Shown piece after piece: positions 36,167 through 45,609 of a stretch of 64,000 nucleotides of DNA; position 1 is the stretch's first letter, and every line of letters begins with the position of its first letter. Made by a program: the position numbers and the translations under genes. The notes below the pieces were generated by a model. It saw only the letters and a program-made list of their open reading frames with translations. It did not search any database and was not told the DNA's origin. The stretch is from Phenylobacterium sp. (GTDB lineage Bacteria; Pseudomonadota; Alphaproteobacteria; Caulobacterales; Caulobacteraceae), in the NCBI RefSeq assembly GCF_013911965.1, contig NZ_JACESE010000013.1, forward strand, positions 57,566 to 121,565, written 5' to 3'.

Positions 36167-36645
36167 TCGACATCGAGATCGAGGACGACGCCTGGGACGA
36201 AGCCCTGCCCGAGGCGCATGCGCTGGCCCGGAAGGCCGCCGAAGCCGCCCTGGCCGCCGCCGGCCGGACGCCGGCGACGCCGCCCGAATTCGGCCTGGTG
36301 GCCATCCTGCTGACCGACGACGAGGCCGTGGCCGACCTGAACGCCGAATACCGGCGCAAGAAGGGACCGACCAACGTGCTGTCCTTTCCCGCGGCGGAAA
36401 ACCCCGAGGGTTTCCTGGGCGATCTGGCGCTGGCCTACGGCGTCTGTGCGCGCGAAGCCGCCGATCAGGGCAAGCCGCTGTCCCATCACCTCCAGCATCT
36501 GGTGGCGCATGGGGTCCTGCATCTAGTAGGCTATGACCATATGAGCGAGGACGAGGCCGCCGAGATGGAAGGCCTGGAGCGGCGACTGCTCGCCGGGCTG
36601 GGCGTTCCGGATCCCTATGCGGCCGACCAAGGAGACGATGGGTAA
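36163..36645 (+). CDS. ybeY: endoribonuclease YbeY (rRNA maturation factor)
   Basis: 160-residue zinc-dependent endoribonuclease for 16S 3' maturation and ribosome quality control. The metal site H-x3-H-x5-H is in [11 protein letters not shown] near the C terminus. [13 protein letters not shown] is the other family signature. The GTG start overlaps the ybeZ stop as GTGA. The tail overlaps corC by 8 nt. Confidence 0.95.
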   Translation: MIDIEIEDDAWDEALPEAHALARKAAEAALAAAGRTPATPPEFGLVAILLTDDEAVADLNAEYRRKKGPTNVLSFPAAENPEGFLGDLALAYGVCAREAADQGKPLSHHLQHLVAHGVLHLVGYDHMSEDEAAEMEGLERRLLAGLGVPDPYAADQGDDG

Positions 36646-37522
36646 CTCAGACGATCGAAGTCCGCCCGAACCTGCGCCCCCCCGACAGGGCGGCGGCGGG
36701 TTTCGGGCCCTTCTGCAACGGTTCCGCCGCCCCGGCGGGGAGCCCGAAGAACTTCCGAAGCTCGCCGAGCCGGACAATCGGCTGGTCCGGCAGGCCGAGG
36801 CCTTTCAGACGCTTCGCGTCGACGACGTGATGACGCCGAGGGCCGACATCGTCGCGGTGGAACTCGCCACGCCCTTCGGCGAACTGGTCGAGCGGTTCAT
36901 CGAGGCCGAGCATTCGCGCATGCCCATCTATCGCGAGACCCTGGACGACCCTGTCGGCGTGGTTCACGTCAAGGACGTCTTCCGCCTGTTGTCCAAGAAC
37001 GGGTCCGGGCCCAAGACCGAGGACGCCATCCTCCACCGGATCCGCCGCGACGCCCTCTATGTGCCGGCCTCCATGCGCGCAGCCGACCTGCTGCTGCAGA
37101 TGCAGGCCACGCGCCTGCACATGGCCCTGGTCATCGACGAGTTCGGCGGCACCGACGGGCTGGTGACGCTGGAGGACCTGATCGAGGCCGTCGTCGGCGA
37201 GATCGACGACGAGCACGACGAAGCCCAGACCAAGTCGGTGATCGCCCGGCCGGGCGGCGTCTTCGAGGCCGACGCCCGCGCGCCGCTGGAGGAGCTGGAG
37301 GCCGCCGTCGGCCAGGAGCTGGCGCCGCCGGACTTCGAGGAGGAGATCGACACCGTGGCGGGCCTGGTCACCGCGCTCGCCGGACGCGTGCCGCAGCGCG
37401 GCGAGCTGATCGAACATCCGGCCGGTTACGAGCTGCAGGTGATGGACGCCGACCCCCGCCGGGTGAAGCGCGTGCGCCTGCGCCCCGCCGCCGCGCCCCT
37501 CGCCGCGAGCGCCGTCGGCTGA
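36638..37522 (+). CDS. corC: CBS-domain protein, CorC/HlyC family
   Basis: 294-residue cytosolic protein with two CBS domains (about 55-180; [33 protein letters not shown]) and a C-terminal transporter-associated CorC_HlyC domain (about 200-285). Such proteins are linked with Mg/Co efflux and membrane integrity; the role is not settled. The ATG at 36638 has AAGGAG very close. It sits between ybeY and lnt as in other proteobacteria. Confidence 0.91.
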   Translation: MGNSDDRSPPEPAPPRQGGGGFRALLQRFRRPGGEPEELPKLAEPDNRLVRQAEAFQTLRVDDVMTPRADIVAVELATPFGELVERFIEAEHSRMPIYRETLDDPVGVVHVKDVFRLLSKNGSGPKTEDAILHRIRRDALYVPASMRAADLLLQMQATRLHMALVIDEFGGTDGLVTLEDLIEAVVGEIDDEHDEAQTKSVIARPGGVFEADARAPLEELEAAVGQELAPPDFEEEIDTVAGLVTALAGRVPQRGELIEHPAGYELQVMDADPRRVKRVRLRPAAAPLAASAVG

Positions 37523-37523
37523 C

Positions 37524-39128
37524 GTGGAGCGGTTCCTGAAGGCTTACGCCGGCCTGGAGGCGAACCCCTGGGGCCGGCGCGGCCTGGCCCTGCTGGCGGG
37601 CCTTGCGGCCGCGCTCGCCCACCCGCCGTTCGGCGTGCTGCCCGGCCTGCTGGGCTTCGCGGTGATTCTGCGTCTGGCCGACCGCGACGCGGCGCGGCCG
37701 CTGGCCTTCGGCTTCTCGATCGGCTGGTTCGCCGGCCTCGGCTATTTCGCGCTCAGCGTCTGGTGGGTGACCGAGGCCTTCCTGGTGGACGCCGCCTCCC
37801 ACGGCTGGATGGCGCCCTTCGCACTCGTCCTCCTGGCCGGCGGCCTCGCCCTCTTCTGGGGCGGCGGCGTCTGGCTCTACCGCGCGATCCGGCCGCAGGG
37901 GATCGGGCGCGTCGTGGTCTTCGCCGGGGCGCTGGCCCTCTTCGAATGGATCCGCGGGCACGTCTTCACCGGCTTTCCCTGGAACCTGCCGGGGGAGGCC
38001 TGGCGGGCCGGCGGGGCGCCGTCCCAGGCCGCCGCCCTGGTCGGCGCCTATGGCCTGACCTGGATCACCGTCCTGCTGGCCGCCAGTCCGGCCGTGGCGG
38101 CCACCGCCCCGCGCCGCGCCGCCCGGGGCGTGGCGGCCGCCGCCCTGGCCGGACTGGCCCTGCTCTATGCCGGCGGCTTCTGGCGGCTGGCGACCGCGCC
38201 CCCGCCGCGCGATCAGGCGCCTGTGGTCCGCATCGTCCAGGCCGACATCGACCAGAAGGACAAGTGGCGGCCGGAGAATCTCGACCTGATCTTCGGCGAG
38301 TATCTCGAGCTCAGCGCCCGGGCGCCCGCCGCCGGCCGCACGCCCGACCTGGTCATCTGGCCAGAGGGCGCCCTGCCCGCCGTGCTCGACGACCTGCTGG
38401 CGCCGGGCCAGCCCTATCCGGAAGCCCTGAACGCCGCCTTCGCGCCGGGCCAGGTGCTCATGCTGGGCGCCAATCGCGTGGACGTGGGCCCCGGCGGCGG
38501 CTTCGACTACTTCAACACGCTCGTCGCCTTCGAGCGGCAGGAGACCGGCGGCCTGAGAGTCCTTGGCGTCTATGACAAGCACCGCCTGGTGCCCTTCGGC
38601 GAGTACCTGCCCCTGGGCGACCTGATGACCCGTCTCGGCCTGCGCAGCCTCGTCCACATGCCCGAGGACTTCACCGCCGGCCCGCCGCCAGCGCCCCTGA
38701 CCCTGGCCGGCCTGCCCGTGGTGCAGCCGCTGATCTGCTACGAGGCGCTCTTTCCGCGCTTCGCCGCGGGCGCCGCCGCCCGGGCGGGCGTGCGGCCGGA
38801 GTGGATCCTGAACGTCTCCAACGACGCCTGGTTCGGGGCCACCAGCGGCCCGCTGCAGCACCTCAACCTGGCCTCCTACCGGGCCATCGAGGAGGGCCTG
38901 CCGCTGGTGCGATCCACCCCCACCGGGGTCTCCGGCGTGATTGATTCGCGCGGCCGCCTGGCGGAGGACGCGCACCTGGGTCTGGGCGCGCGCGGAGTCA
39001 TCGATGCGCCTTTGCCGGCGCCTGCGGCGCCCACTCTTTTTGCGCGTTTCGGAAATTGGGGGTTCGCCATCATGTTGCTCATTTCCGCAAGCATGGCCGT
39101 AGGGGCATTCATCCGCCGCGGCCAATGA
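37524..39128 (+). CDS. lnt: apolipoprotein N-acyltransferase
   Basis: 534-residue inner-membrane enzyme that adds the third acyl chain to lipoproteins. About six N-terminal membrane helices and one at the C terminus flank a periplasmic nitrilase domain with the triad Glu in VIWPEGA (about 281), Lys in YDKHRLVPFGE (about 351) and Cys in LICYE (about 406). The GTG start comes 1 nt after the corC stop. Confidence 0.95.
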   Translation: MERFLKAYAGLEANPWGRRGLALLAGLAAALAHPPFGVLPGLLGFAVILRLADRDAARPLAFGFSIGWFAGLGYFALSVWWVTEAFLVDAASHGWMAPFALVLLAGGLALFWGGGVWLYRAIRPQGIGRVVVFAGALALFEWIRGHVFTGFPWNLPGEAWRAGGAPSQAAALVGAYGLTWITVLLAASPAVAATAPRRAARGVAAAALAGLALLYAGGFWRLATAPPPRDQAPVVRIVQADIDQKDKWRPENLDLIFGEYLELSARAPAAGRTPDLVIWPEGALPAVLDDLLAPGQPYPEALNAAFAPGQVLMLGANRVDVGPGGGFDYFNTLVAFERQETGGLRVLGVYDKHRLVPFGEYLPLGDLMTRLGLRSLVHMPEDFTAGPPPAPLTLAGLPVVQPLICYEALFPRFAAGAAARAGVRPEWILNVSNDAWFGATSGPLQHLNLASYRAIEEGLPLVRSTPTGVSGVIDSRGRLAEDAHLGLGARGVIDAPLPAPAAPTLFARFGNWGFAIMLLISASMAVGAFIRRGQ

Positions 39129-39188
39129 CGCGGCTGATGGCCGCATGGCTCTTTTGCGGTCCGCGTTCCGTTCGGGTAAGGGTCAAGC

Positions 39189-39635
39189 ATGACCAAGGAA
39201 GTCGATCTCGACCGATCCCCCAATCCGGTCGACCGCCACGTGGGCCTGCGCATCCGGCTGCGCCGGAAGGAGCTGGGCGTCAGTCAGGAGAAGCTGGCCG
39301 AGTCCATCGGACTCACCTTCCAGCAGGTCCAGAAGTACGAGCGCGCGGCCAACCGCGTCAGCGCTTCCAAGCTCTGGGAGATGGCGCGCGCGCTGAAGAC
39401 TTCGGTCTCCTACTTCTATGAGGGCCTGGGCGATCCCGCCTCCGCCACGCTGAACCGCGGCGGCGAAGAAGGGGACGGCGTCCACGACTTCCTGCTGACG
39501 CCGGAGGGGATGGAGCTGGCCACCCTCTTTCCGCGGATCCGCCGCGCCAAGGTGCGCCGCCGCCTGCTCGACCTGGTGCGGACCATGGCCGAGGAGGCCG
39601 AGATGGAAGCCCTGCTCGAAGACGCGGACGTCTGA
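39189..39635 (+). CDS. XRE-family transcription regulator (PraR-like)
   Basis: 148-residue protein with an N-terminal helix-turn-helix (VGLRIRLRRKELGVSQEKLAESIGLTFQQVQKYERAANRVSAS). The sequence resembles the conserved alphaproteobacterial regulator group that includes rhizobial PraR. The C-terminal half is helical and acidic. It sits between lnt and metK, a common place for this gene in the order, and may be cotranscribed with metK in part, though an operator-like palindrome separates them. Confidence 0.87.
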   Translation: MTKEVDLDRSPNPVDRHVGLRIRLRRKELGVSQEKLAESIGLTFQQVQKYERAANRVSASKLWEMARALKTSVSYFYEGLGDPASATLNRGGEEGDGVHDFLLTPEGMELATLFPRIRRAKVRRRLLDLVRTMAEEAEMEALLEDADV

Positions 39636-39651
39636 CGCCGGCTTGCGGGAC

Positions 39652-39667
39652 ATAAAGATTTCTTTAT
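39652..39667. promoter_or_regulatory. operator-like palindrome ATAAAGA-TT-TCTTTAT before metK
   Basis: Perfect 7-bp inverted arms with a 2-nt centre, 68 nt before the metK TTG. It is conspicuous in this GC-rich sequence. From memory, similar motifs are proposed for ArsR-family SAM/SAH-responsive regulators of methionine genes in alphaproteobacteria; that link is an inference. Confidence 0.6.
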
Positions 39668-39734
39668 AGGGTGCTCGGCACGTTCCAGGGGCCGCCGTCT
39701 CGCGCGGCCCTCTTCGTCGACCGGAGCCCCCGAC

Positions 39735-40955
<1,221 letters not shown>

Positions 40956-40961
40956 GCTGTC

Positions 40962-40999
40962 AGACCCGGCGGCGCGCGACACGCCGCGCCGCCGGGTCT
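40962..40999 (+). terminator. 15-bp perfect hairpin between metK and trmB
   Basis: AGACCCGGCGGCGCG (40962-40976) pairs fully with 40985-40999 over an 8-nt loop. It is followed by AGATCTTCC, not a U-tract, so it may stabilise the metK 3' end or partly attenuate trmB instead of ending transcription. Confidence 0.55.
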
Positions 41000-41010
41000 A
41001 GATCTTCCCC

Positions 41011-41688
41011 ATGACGTCTGATCCCCATCCCCCGATGCGCTCCTTCGGGCGCATCAAGTCGCGTCCGATCAAGCCGCGGCAGGCGGCGCTCATGGAGACC
41101 CTGCTGCCGCAGATCCGCTGTCCGGCGCAGGCCTTCGCGCCGCGGGACCTGATGCCCGGGGCCGGTCAGGCGTGGCTGGAGATCGGCTTCGGCGGCGGCG
41201 AGCACATGGCCGCCCAGGCCGCCCGCCACCCCGACGTCCTGGTCATCGGCGCCGAACCCTTCCTGAACGGCGTGGCGAGCGCCGTGCGGCACGTGGACGA
41301 GCAGGGACTGTCGAACGTGCGCCTGCACGACGGCGACGTGCGCGACCTGCTGGCGCGCCTGCCCGACGGCTGCCTGGACCGGGTCTTCATCCTCTTTCCC
41401 GATCCCTGGCCCAAGGCGCGGCACCACAAGCGCCGGCTGGTCCAGGCCGAGCTGATCGCCGAACTCGCCCGCCTGCTCAAGCCGGGCGGGACCCTGCGCT
41501 TCGCCACCGACTGGGCCGACTATGCCGACTGGACGCTGGAGCGGTTCCTGGCCAGCCCGGACTTCCGCTGGTCGGCCGATCGCGCCGACAACTGGCGCGT
41601 CGCCCCGGCCGACCATGTGACCACGCGCTACGAGGAGAAGGGTCTGGGCGACTGCGCGCCCGTCTTCCTCGACTTCGTCCGCGTCTGA
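41011..41688 (+). CDS. trmB: tRNA (guanine-46-N7)-methyltransferase
   Basis: 225-residue class I SAM methyltransferase. WLEIGFGGGEHM is the SAM-binding motif, and FPDPWPKARHHKRRLVQ is the diagnostic TrmB stretch with substrate-binding residues. TDWADYADW and TRYEEKG follow. It is convergent with ppa. Confidence 0.95.
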   Translation: MTSDPHPPMRSFGRIKSRPIKPRQAALMETLLPQIRCPAQAFAPRDLMPGAGQAWLEIGFGGGEHMAAQAARHPDVLVIGAEPFLNGVASAVRHVDEQGLSNVRLHDGDVRDLLARLPDGCLDRVFILFPDPWPKARHHKRRLVQAELIAELARLLKPGGTLRFATDWADYADWTLERFLASPDFRWSADRADNWRVAPADHVTTRYEEKGLGDCAPVFLDFVRV

Positions 41689-41697
41689 ACCGGCGCG

Positions 41698-41725
41698 AAA
41701 AAGGGCGGCCGGTCGCCGGCCGCCC
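41698..41725 (-). terminator. Rho-independent terminator after ppa
   Basis: GGGCGGCCGG (41703-41712) and CCGGCCGCCC (41716-41725) form a 10-bp stem with a 3-nt loop. On the minus strand five U follow (A5 at 41698-41702). It may also affect trmB read-through from the other side. Confidence 0.85.
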
Positions 41726-41749
41726 CCTCATGTCGCCAGACCCGTCGGC

Positions 41750-42283
41750 CTACTTCGCCTGCTGCGCCCGCTCGATGCCGGCCCGGATCAGGGCGGCGGT
41801 CTCGTCGGGATCGGCCCAGCGGACGATGTCGACGCTCTTGCCCTTCTCCAGGTCCTTGTAGTGCTTGAAGAAGTGGGCGATCTGCTCGGTCAGGATGGTG
41901 GGCAGGCCGCGCCAGGATTCAACGCCGGCGTAGAAGGGGTGCAGCTTGTCCACCGGCACGGCCAGGACCTTTTCGTCGGCGCCGGCCTCGTCGACCATCA
42001 TCAGGGTTCCGATCGGCCGGCAGCGGATGATCGCGCCGGGCACCACGGGGGTCGGGCCCACCACCATCACGTCCATCGGGTCGCCGTCCTCCGACAGGGT
42101 GTGGGGGATGAAGCCGTAGTTGCCCGGATAGAACATGGCCGTGTGCAGGAACCGGTCGACCAGCAGCGCGCCGGAGTCCTTGTCGAGCTCGTACTTCACC
42201 GGCTCGCCGCCCTGCGGGATTTCGATGACGGCGTTCACGTCGTAGGGCGGATTGACGCCGATGGCGATCTTGGAAAGGTCCAT
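41750..42283 (-). CDS. ppa: inorganic pyrophosphatase
   Basis: 177-residue family I soluble pyrophosphatase, hydrolysing PPi to drive biosynthesis. IPQGGEPVKYELDKDSGAL, NYGFIPHT and the metal-binding DGDPMDVMV signature are present. Start 42283 (MDLSKIAIG) is chosen; the longer open frame runs antisense through rimP and is rejected. Divergent from rimP. Confidence 0.96.
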   Translation of the reverse strand: MDLSKIAIGVNPPYDVNAVIEIPQGGEPVKYELDKDSGALLVDRFLHTAMFYPGNYGFIPHTLSEDGDPMDVMVVGPTPVVPGAIIRCRPIGTLMMVDEAGADEKVLAVPVDKLHPFYAGVESWRGLPTILTEQIAHFFKHYKDLEKGKSVDIVRWADPDETAALIRAGIERAQQAK

Positions 42284-42454
42284 GTGGGAAATGACTCGCG
42301 TGATCTGGTCTCGGGGAGGAGATGCGCCTCCATAGGGCCAAAACCCCTTTGGGGAAACGGGAATTGGCCAAACCGCCGCCTCAAGCTGGGCCATGCCGCG
42401 GCGGGGCCTCGCCCCACCCGCCTCGCCTCGCCCGCCGGGCCGGGCGCTCGGGTG

Positions 42455-42483
42455 ATGACAAGCCGGCCCGGCCCGCCTATATT
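42455..42483 (+). promoter_or_regulatory. strong putative promoter of rimP-nusA-ylxR-infB
   Basis: ATGACA (42455-42460) and TATATT (42478-42483) match sigma-70 consensus at 5 of 6 each, with the ideal 17-nt spacer. It sits just before the leader hairpins. Confidence 0.7.
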
Positions 42484-42489
42484 CGCCTT

Positions 42490-42557
42490 CAACATCGTCC
42501 GTTAGCGCTGGATGGCGCTTACGAGCGGCGGGCTCCGGCCCGGCCGCTTTTTTGTTT
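42490..42557 (+). ncRNA. rimP-leader-type attenuator
   Basis: Two hairpins lie between the promoter and rimP: AGCGC(42504-42508)/GCGCT(42515-42519), then a GC hairpin AGCGGC-GGGC/GCCC-GCCGCT (42524-42548) followed by TTTTTTGTTT. The second is a textbook Rho-independent terminator placed 20 nt before the gene start. The layout fits the alphaproteobacterial rimP leader attenuator described in Rfam. The tRNA gene often found before rimP in gammaproteobacteria is absent. Confidence 0.72.
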
Positions 42558-42577
42558 GCCGAAGGACGGCTTGGAGC

Positions 42578-43123
42578 ATGCGCGGGAAGACCGCCGAGGA
42601 CATTCGACTGCTGGACCTGCTCGACCCTGTGGCCGAGGCCGCGGGCTACGAGATCGTCCGCCTGCGCCTGATGGGCGGGGAAAAGCAGCGCCGGCTGCAG
42701 ATCATGGCCGAGACGCCGGACGGCGAGATGAACGTCGACGACTGCGCGGCCCTGTCGCGCGCGGTTTCCGAGGTCATGGACGCCGCCGATCCGATCACCG
42801 GCGAGTATGTCCTGGAAGTCTCCTCCCCCGGCGTCGACCGGCCGCTGACCCGGCTGAAGGACTTCGAGACCTATGAGGGCCTGGAGGCCAGGCTCGAGCT
42901 CGACCGCATGGCCGAGGGGCGCAAGCGCTTCCGCGGCGTGCTGGCCGGCGTCGAGGACGGCCAGGTCGGCCTGGATCTGGAGGGCGAGGAGGAGACCATC
43001 CTCATCCCCTTCGACTGGATCGTCGAGGCCAAGCTCGTCCTGACAGACGACCTGATGAAACGTGGAGCCGAGCAGCGCGCCGAGCGCATCGGCTCCGACC
43101 CCGCTTCCCACCAAGAGGACTAG
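42578..43123 (+). CDS. rimP: ribosome maturation factor RimP
   Basis: 181-residue 30S assembly factor. [18 protein letters not shown] opens the N-terminal domain and [20 protein letters not shown] is the family signature; the C-terminal domain carries [17 protein letters not shown] at 42578 is chosen; the open frame upstream runs into the leader terminator, so an earlier start is excluded. First gene of the nusA-infB operon. Confidence 0.95.
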   Translation: MRGKTAEDIRLLDLLDPVAEAAGYEIVRLRLMGGEKQRRLQIMAETPDGEMNVDDCAALSRAVSEVMDAADPITGEYVLEVSSPGVDRPLTRLKDFETYEGLEARLELDRMAEGRKRFRGVLAGVEDGQVGLDLEGEEETILIPFDWIVEAKLVLTDDLMKRGAEQRAERIGSDPASHQED

Positions 43124-43127
43124 ACCG

Positions 43128-44840
43128 ATGAGCCTGACCGGCATTTCCGCCAACCGGCTTGAGCTTCTGCAGATCGCCGAGGCGGTCGCCCGCGAGAAGT
43201 CGATCGACAAGGAAGTCGTCATCGAGGCCATCGAGGAGGCCATCCAGAAGGGCGCCCGCGCCCGCTATGGCGCCGAACACGACATCCGCGTGCGCATCGA
43301 TCCCAAGACCGGCGAGACGACGGTCAAGCGCGTGGTCACGGTGATCGCCGACGACGCGACTTGGGACGAGGAGGCCGGCGAGGAAGAGCCGGTGGGCGTG
43401 ATCCGCCTCTCCGAGGCCAAGCGCAACGACCCCGAGGCCCATGTCGGCAAGGTCTATGAAGAGATCCTGCCGCCCTTCGAGTTCGGTCGGGTGCAGACCC
43501 AGATGGCCCGCCAGGTGGTGACCGGCAAGGTCCGCGAGGCCGAGCGCGAGCGCCAGTACGAGGAGTTCAAGGACCGGGTCGGCGAGATCGTCAACGGCAC
43601 GGTCAAGCGCGTCGAATACGGCAATGTCGTCGTCGATCTCGGCCGCGGCGAGGGCATCATGCGCCGCGACCAGTCGATCCCGCGCGAGAACTTCAACATC
43701 GGCGACCGCATCCGCTGCTACATCTACGACGTCCGCCGCGAGACCAAGGGCCCGCAGATCCTGCTGTCCCGCGCCCACGGCGGCTTCATGGCCAAGCTGT
43801 TCGCCCAGGAAGTGCCCGAGGTCTATGACGGGGTGATCGAGATCCGCGCCGTGGCCCGCGATCCCGGCAGCCGCGCCAAGATGGCCGTGGTCTCCAACGA
43901 CTCTTCCATCGACCCCGTCGGCGCCTGCGTCGGCATGCGCGGCAGCCGCGTCCAGGCCGTGGTCGCCGAACTGCAGGGCGAGAAGATCGACATCATCCAG
44001 TGGAGCCCGGACGAGCCGACCTTCATCGTCAATGCGCTCGCCCCCGCCGAGGTGTCGAAGGTGGTGCTGGACGAGGAGGACGAGCGCGTCGAGGTCGTCG
44101 TCCCCGACGAACAGCTCAGCCTGGCGATCGGCCGCCGCGGCCAGAACGTGCGCCTCGCCAGCCAGCTGACCGGCTGGCAGATCGACATCATGACCGAGAG
44201 CCAGGAGAGCGAGCGCCGCCAGCGCGAGTTCGCCGAGCGCACCGCCCTCTTCCAGGAAGCCCTGGACGTGGACGAGGTCATCGCCCAGCTGCTGGTCACC
44301 GAGGGCTTCGCCACGGTCGAGGACGTCGCCTATGTGGACGCCTCCGAAGTCGCCTCCATCGAGGGCTTCGACGAGGAGACCGCCGAGGAGATCCAGGCCC
44401 GGGCCCGCGACTTCCTGGAAAAGGAAGCCGCCGAGCTGGACGGCAAGCGGCGCGAGCTGGGCGTCGAGGACGGCATGCTGGACGTGCCGGGCATGACCCT
44501 GCCCATGGCCGTGGCGCTGGGCCAGGCCGAGGTGAAGACCGTCGAGGACCTCGCCGGCCTGACGCCCGACGACCTGCGCGGCTGGTACGAGAGCAAGAAC
44601 GGCGAGCGCGTGCGCGAGCCCGGCGCCCTCGAGGCCTTCGGTCTCGATCCCGCCGAAGCCGAGGCGCTGATCATGCGCGCCCGCGTGGCCATGGGCTGGA
44701 TCGAGCCGGAGCCCGAGCCGGAGCCGGAACCCGAGGAAGAGGTCGAACTCTCCGAGGAGGAGCTGGTGTTCGGCCAGGGGCCGGCTCAGGCCCAGGCCGC
44801 CGACTCCGCCGACTCCGTCGAGGACCCGGAGGCGCAATAG
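43128..44840 (+). CDS. nusA: transcription termination/antitermination factor NusA
   Basis: 570-residue RNA polymerase partner. The N-terminal domain, S1 domain ([21 protein letters not shown], about 135-200), tandem KH domains ([18 protein letters not shown] and [19 protein letters not shown]) and two C-terminal helix-hairpin-helix-type acidic repeats (about 380-520) are all recognisable. The tail has a (Glu-Pro)n run near 525-535 and an acidic end. It starts 4 nt after rimP. Confidence 0.96.
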   Translation: MSLTGISANRLELLQIAEAVAREKSIDKEVVIEAIEEAIQKGARARYGAEHDIRVRIDPKTGETTVKRVVTVIADDATWDEEAGEEEPVGVIRLSEAKRNDPEAHVGKVYEEILPPFEFGRVQTQMARQVVTGKVREAERERQYEEFKDRVGEIVNGTVKRVEYGNVVVDLGRGEGIMRRDQSIPRENFNIGDRIRCYIYDVRRETKGPQILLSRAHGGFMAKLFAQEVPEVYDGVIEIRAVARDPGSRAKMAVVSNDSSIDPVGACVGMRGSRVQAVVAELQGEKIDIIQWSPDEPTFIVNALAPAEVSKVVLDEEDERVEVVVPDEQLSLAIGRRGQNVRLASQLTGWQIDIMTESQESERRQREFAERTALFQEALDVDEVIAQLLVTEGFATVEDVAYVDASEVASIEGFDEETAEEIQARARDFLEKEAAELDGKRRELGVEDGMLDVPGMTLPMAVALGQAEVKTVEDLAGLTPDDLRGWYESKNGERVREPGALEAFGLDPAEAEALIMRARVAMGWIEPEPEPEPEPEEEVELSEEELVFGQGPAQAQAADSADSVEDPEAQ

Positions 44841-44847
44841 AGGCTTC

Positions 44848-45516
44848 GTGACCGCTACGCCGAAGGAGAGCCCTGAGCGTCCGGCCCGCGCGGCGCCGGC
44901 CACCCTCGCCCAGGCGGCGAGGGAGCGCCGGGACGTGGTCTCCGGCGAGGTGCGCGACGAGGCGAGCCTGATCCGTTTCGTCGTGGCGCCCGACGGGCTG
45001 GTCGTGCCGGACCTGGGGCGCAAGCTGCCGGGCCGCGGCGTCTGGGTCGCCGCCGATCGCGCCTCGGTCGAGACGGCCGCGCGCAAGGGCGCCTTCGCCC
45101 GCTCGGCCAGGACCAAGGCGCGCGCGCCGGAGGACCTGGCCGACCAGGTCGAGGCCCTCCTCAAGAAGCGCGTGATCGACGGCCTGGGCCTTGCGCGGCG
45201 GGCCGGAGAGCTTATCTCCGGATTCGAGAAGGTGGCCGCGAGCCTGGCGTCGGGCGGGGCGGCCTGGCTGATCGAGGCGTCGGACGGCGCCGAGGACGGC
45301 CGACGCAAGGTTCTGGCGGCCCTTCGACGTTCTCCAAGACCGGTCGGCGTGGTCGGGGTTTTCACCTCGGCCGAATTGGGTTTGGCCTTGGGCCTGGAGA
45401 ATGTGATACACACCGCCTTCCTTGCGGGGCGAGCGGCTGATCGCTGGGCCACAGATGTCCGGCGCCTGGCCGGCTTCCGCCCGCTCCTTCCCGAGAGTTG
45501 GCGCGAGGAGCCCTGA
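44848..45516 (+). CDS. ylxR: YlxR-L7Ae fusion RNA-binding protein
   Basis: 222-residue protein: an N-terminal YlxR/DUF448 domain (LIRFVVAPDGLVVPDLGRKLPGRGVWVA, about 25-90) fused to an L7Ae-like RNA-binding domain (KKRVIDGLGLARRAGELISGFEKV, about 105-205). The usual RRC-VVTG motif near the N terminus reads RRDVVSG, so the Cys is lost. GTG start at 44848, 7 nt after nusA. It lies between nusA and infB as in most alphaproteobacteria. Confidence 0.9.
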   Translation: MTATPKESPERPARAAPATLAQAARERRDVVSGEVRDEASLIRFVVAPDGLVVPDLGRKLPGRGVWVAADRASVETAARKGAFARSARTKARAPEDLADQVEALLKKRVIDGLGLARRAGELISGFEKVAASLASGGAAWLIEASDGAEDGRRKVLAALRRSPRPVGVVGVFTSAELGLALGLENVIHTAFLAGRAADRWATDVRRLAGFRPLLPESWREEP

Positions 45517-45609
45517 TGGCGGGCGGAGCCGCATGGATCCGCGCGCCACACGTGTTTTGAGACGAGATGGATACGGTCGGACCGTCCGGCCGGTGAGTAA
45601 AGCGAGCGC

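Noticed and set aside
39636-39734. SAM riboswitch upstream of metK
   Set aside because: The leader is short and shows only the ATAAAGA/TCTTTAT dyad and a small GC hairpin; no recognisable SAM-I or SAM-II core.
42284-42577. Initiator tRNA gene or extended RimP start in the rimP leader
   Set aside because: No cloverleaf can be drawn, and an earlier RimP start would have to run through the terminator hairpin.
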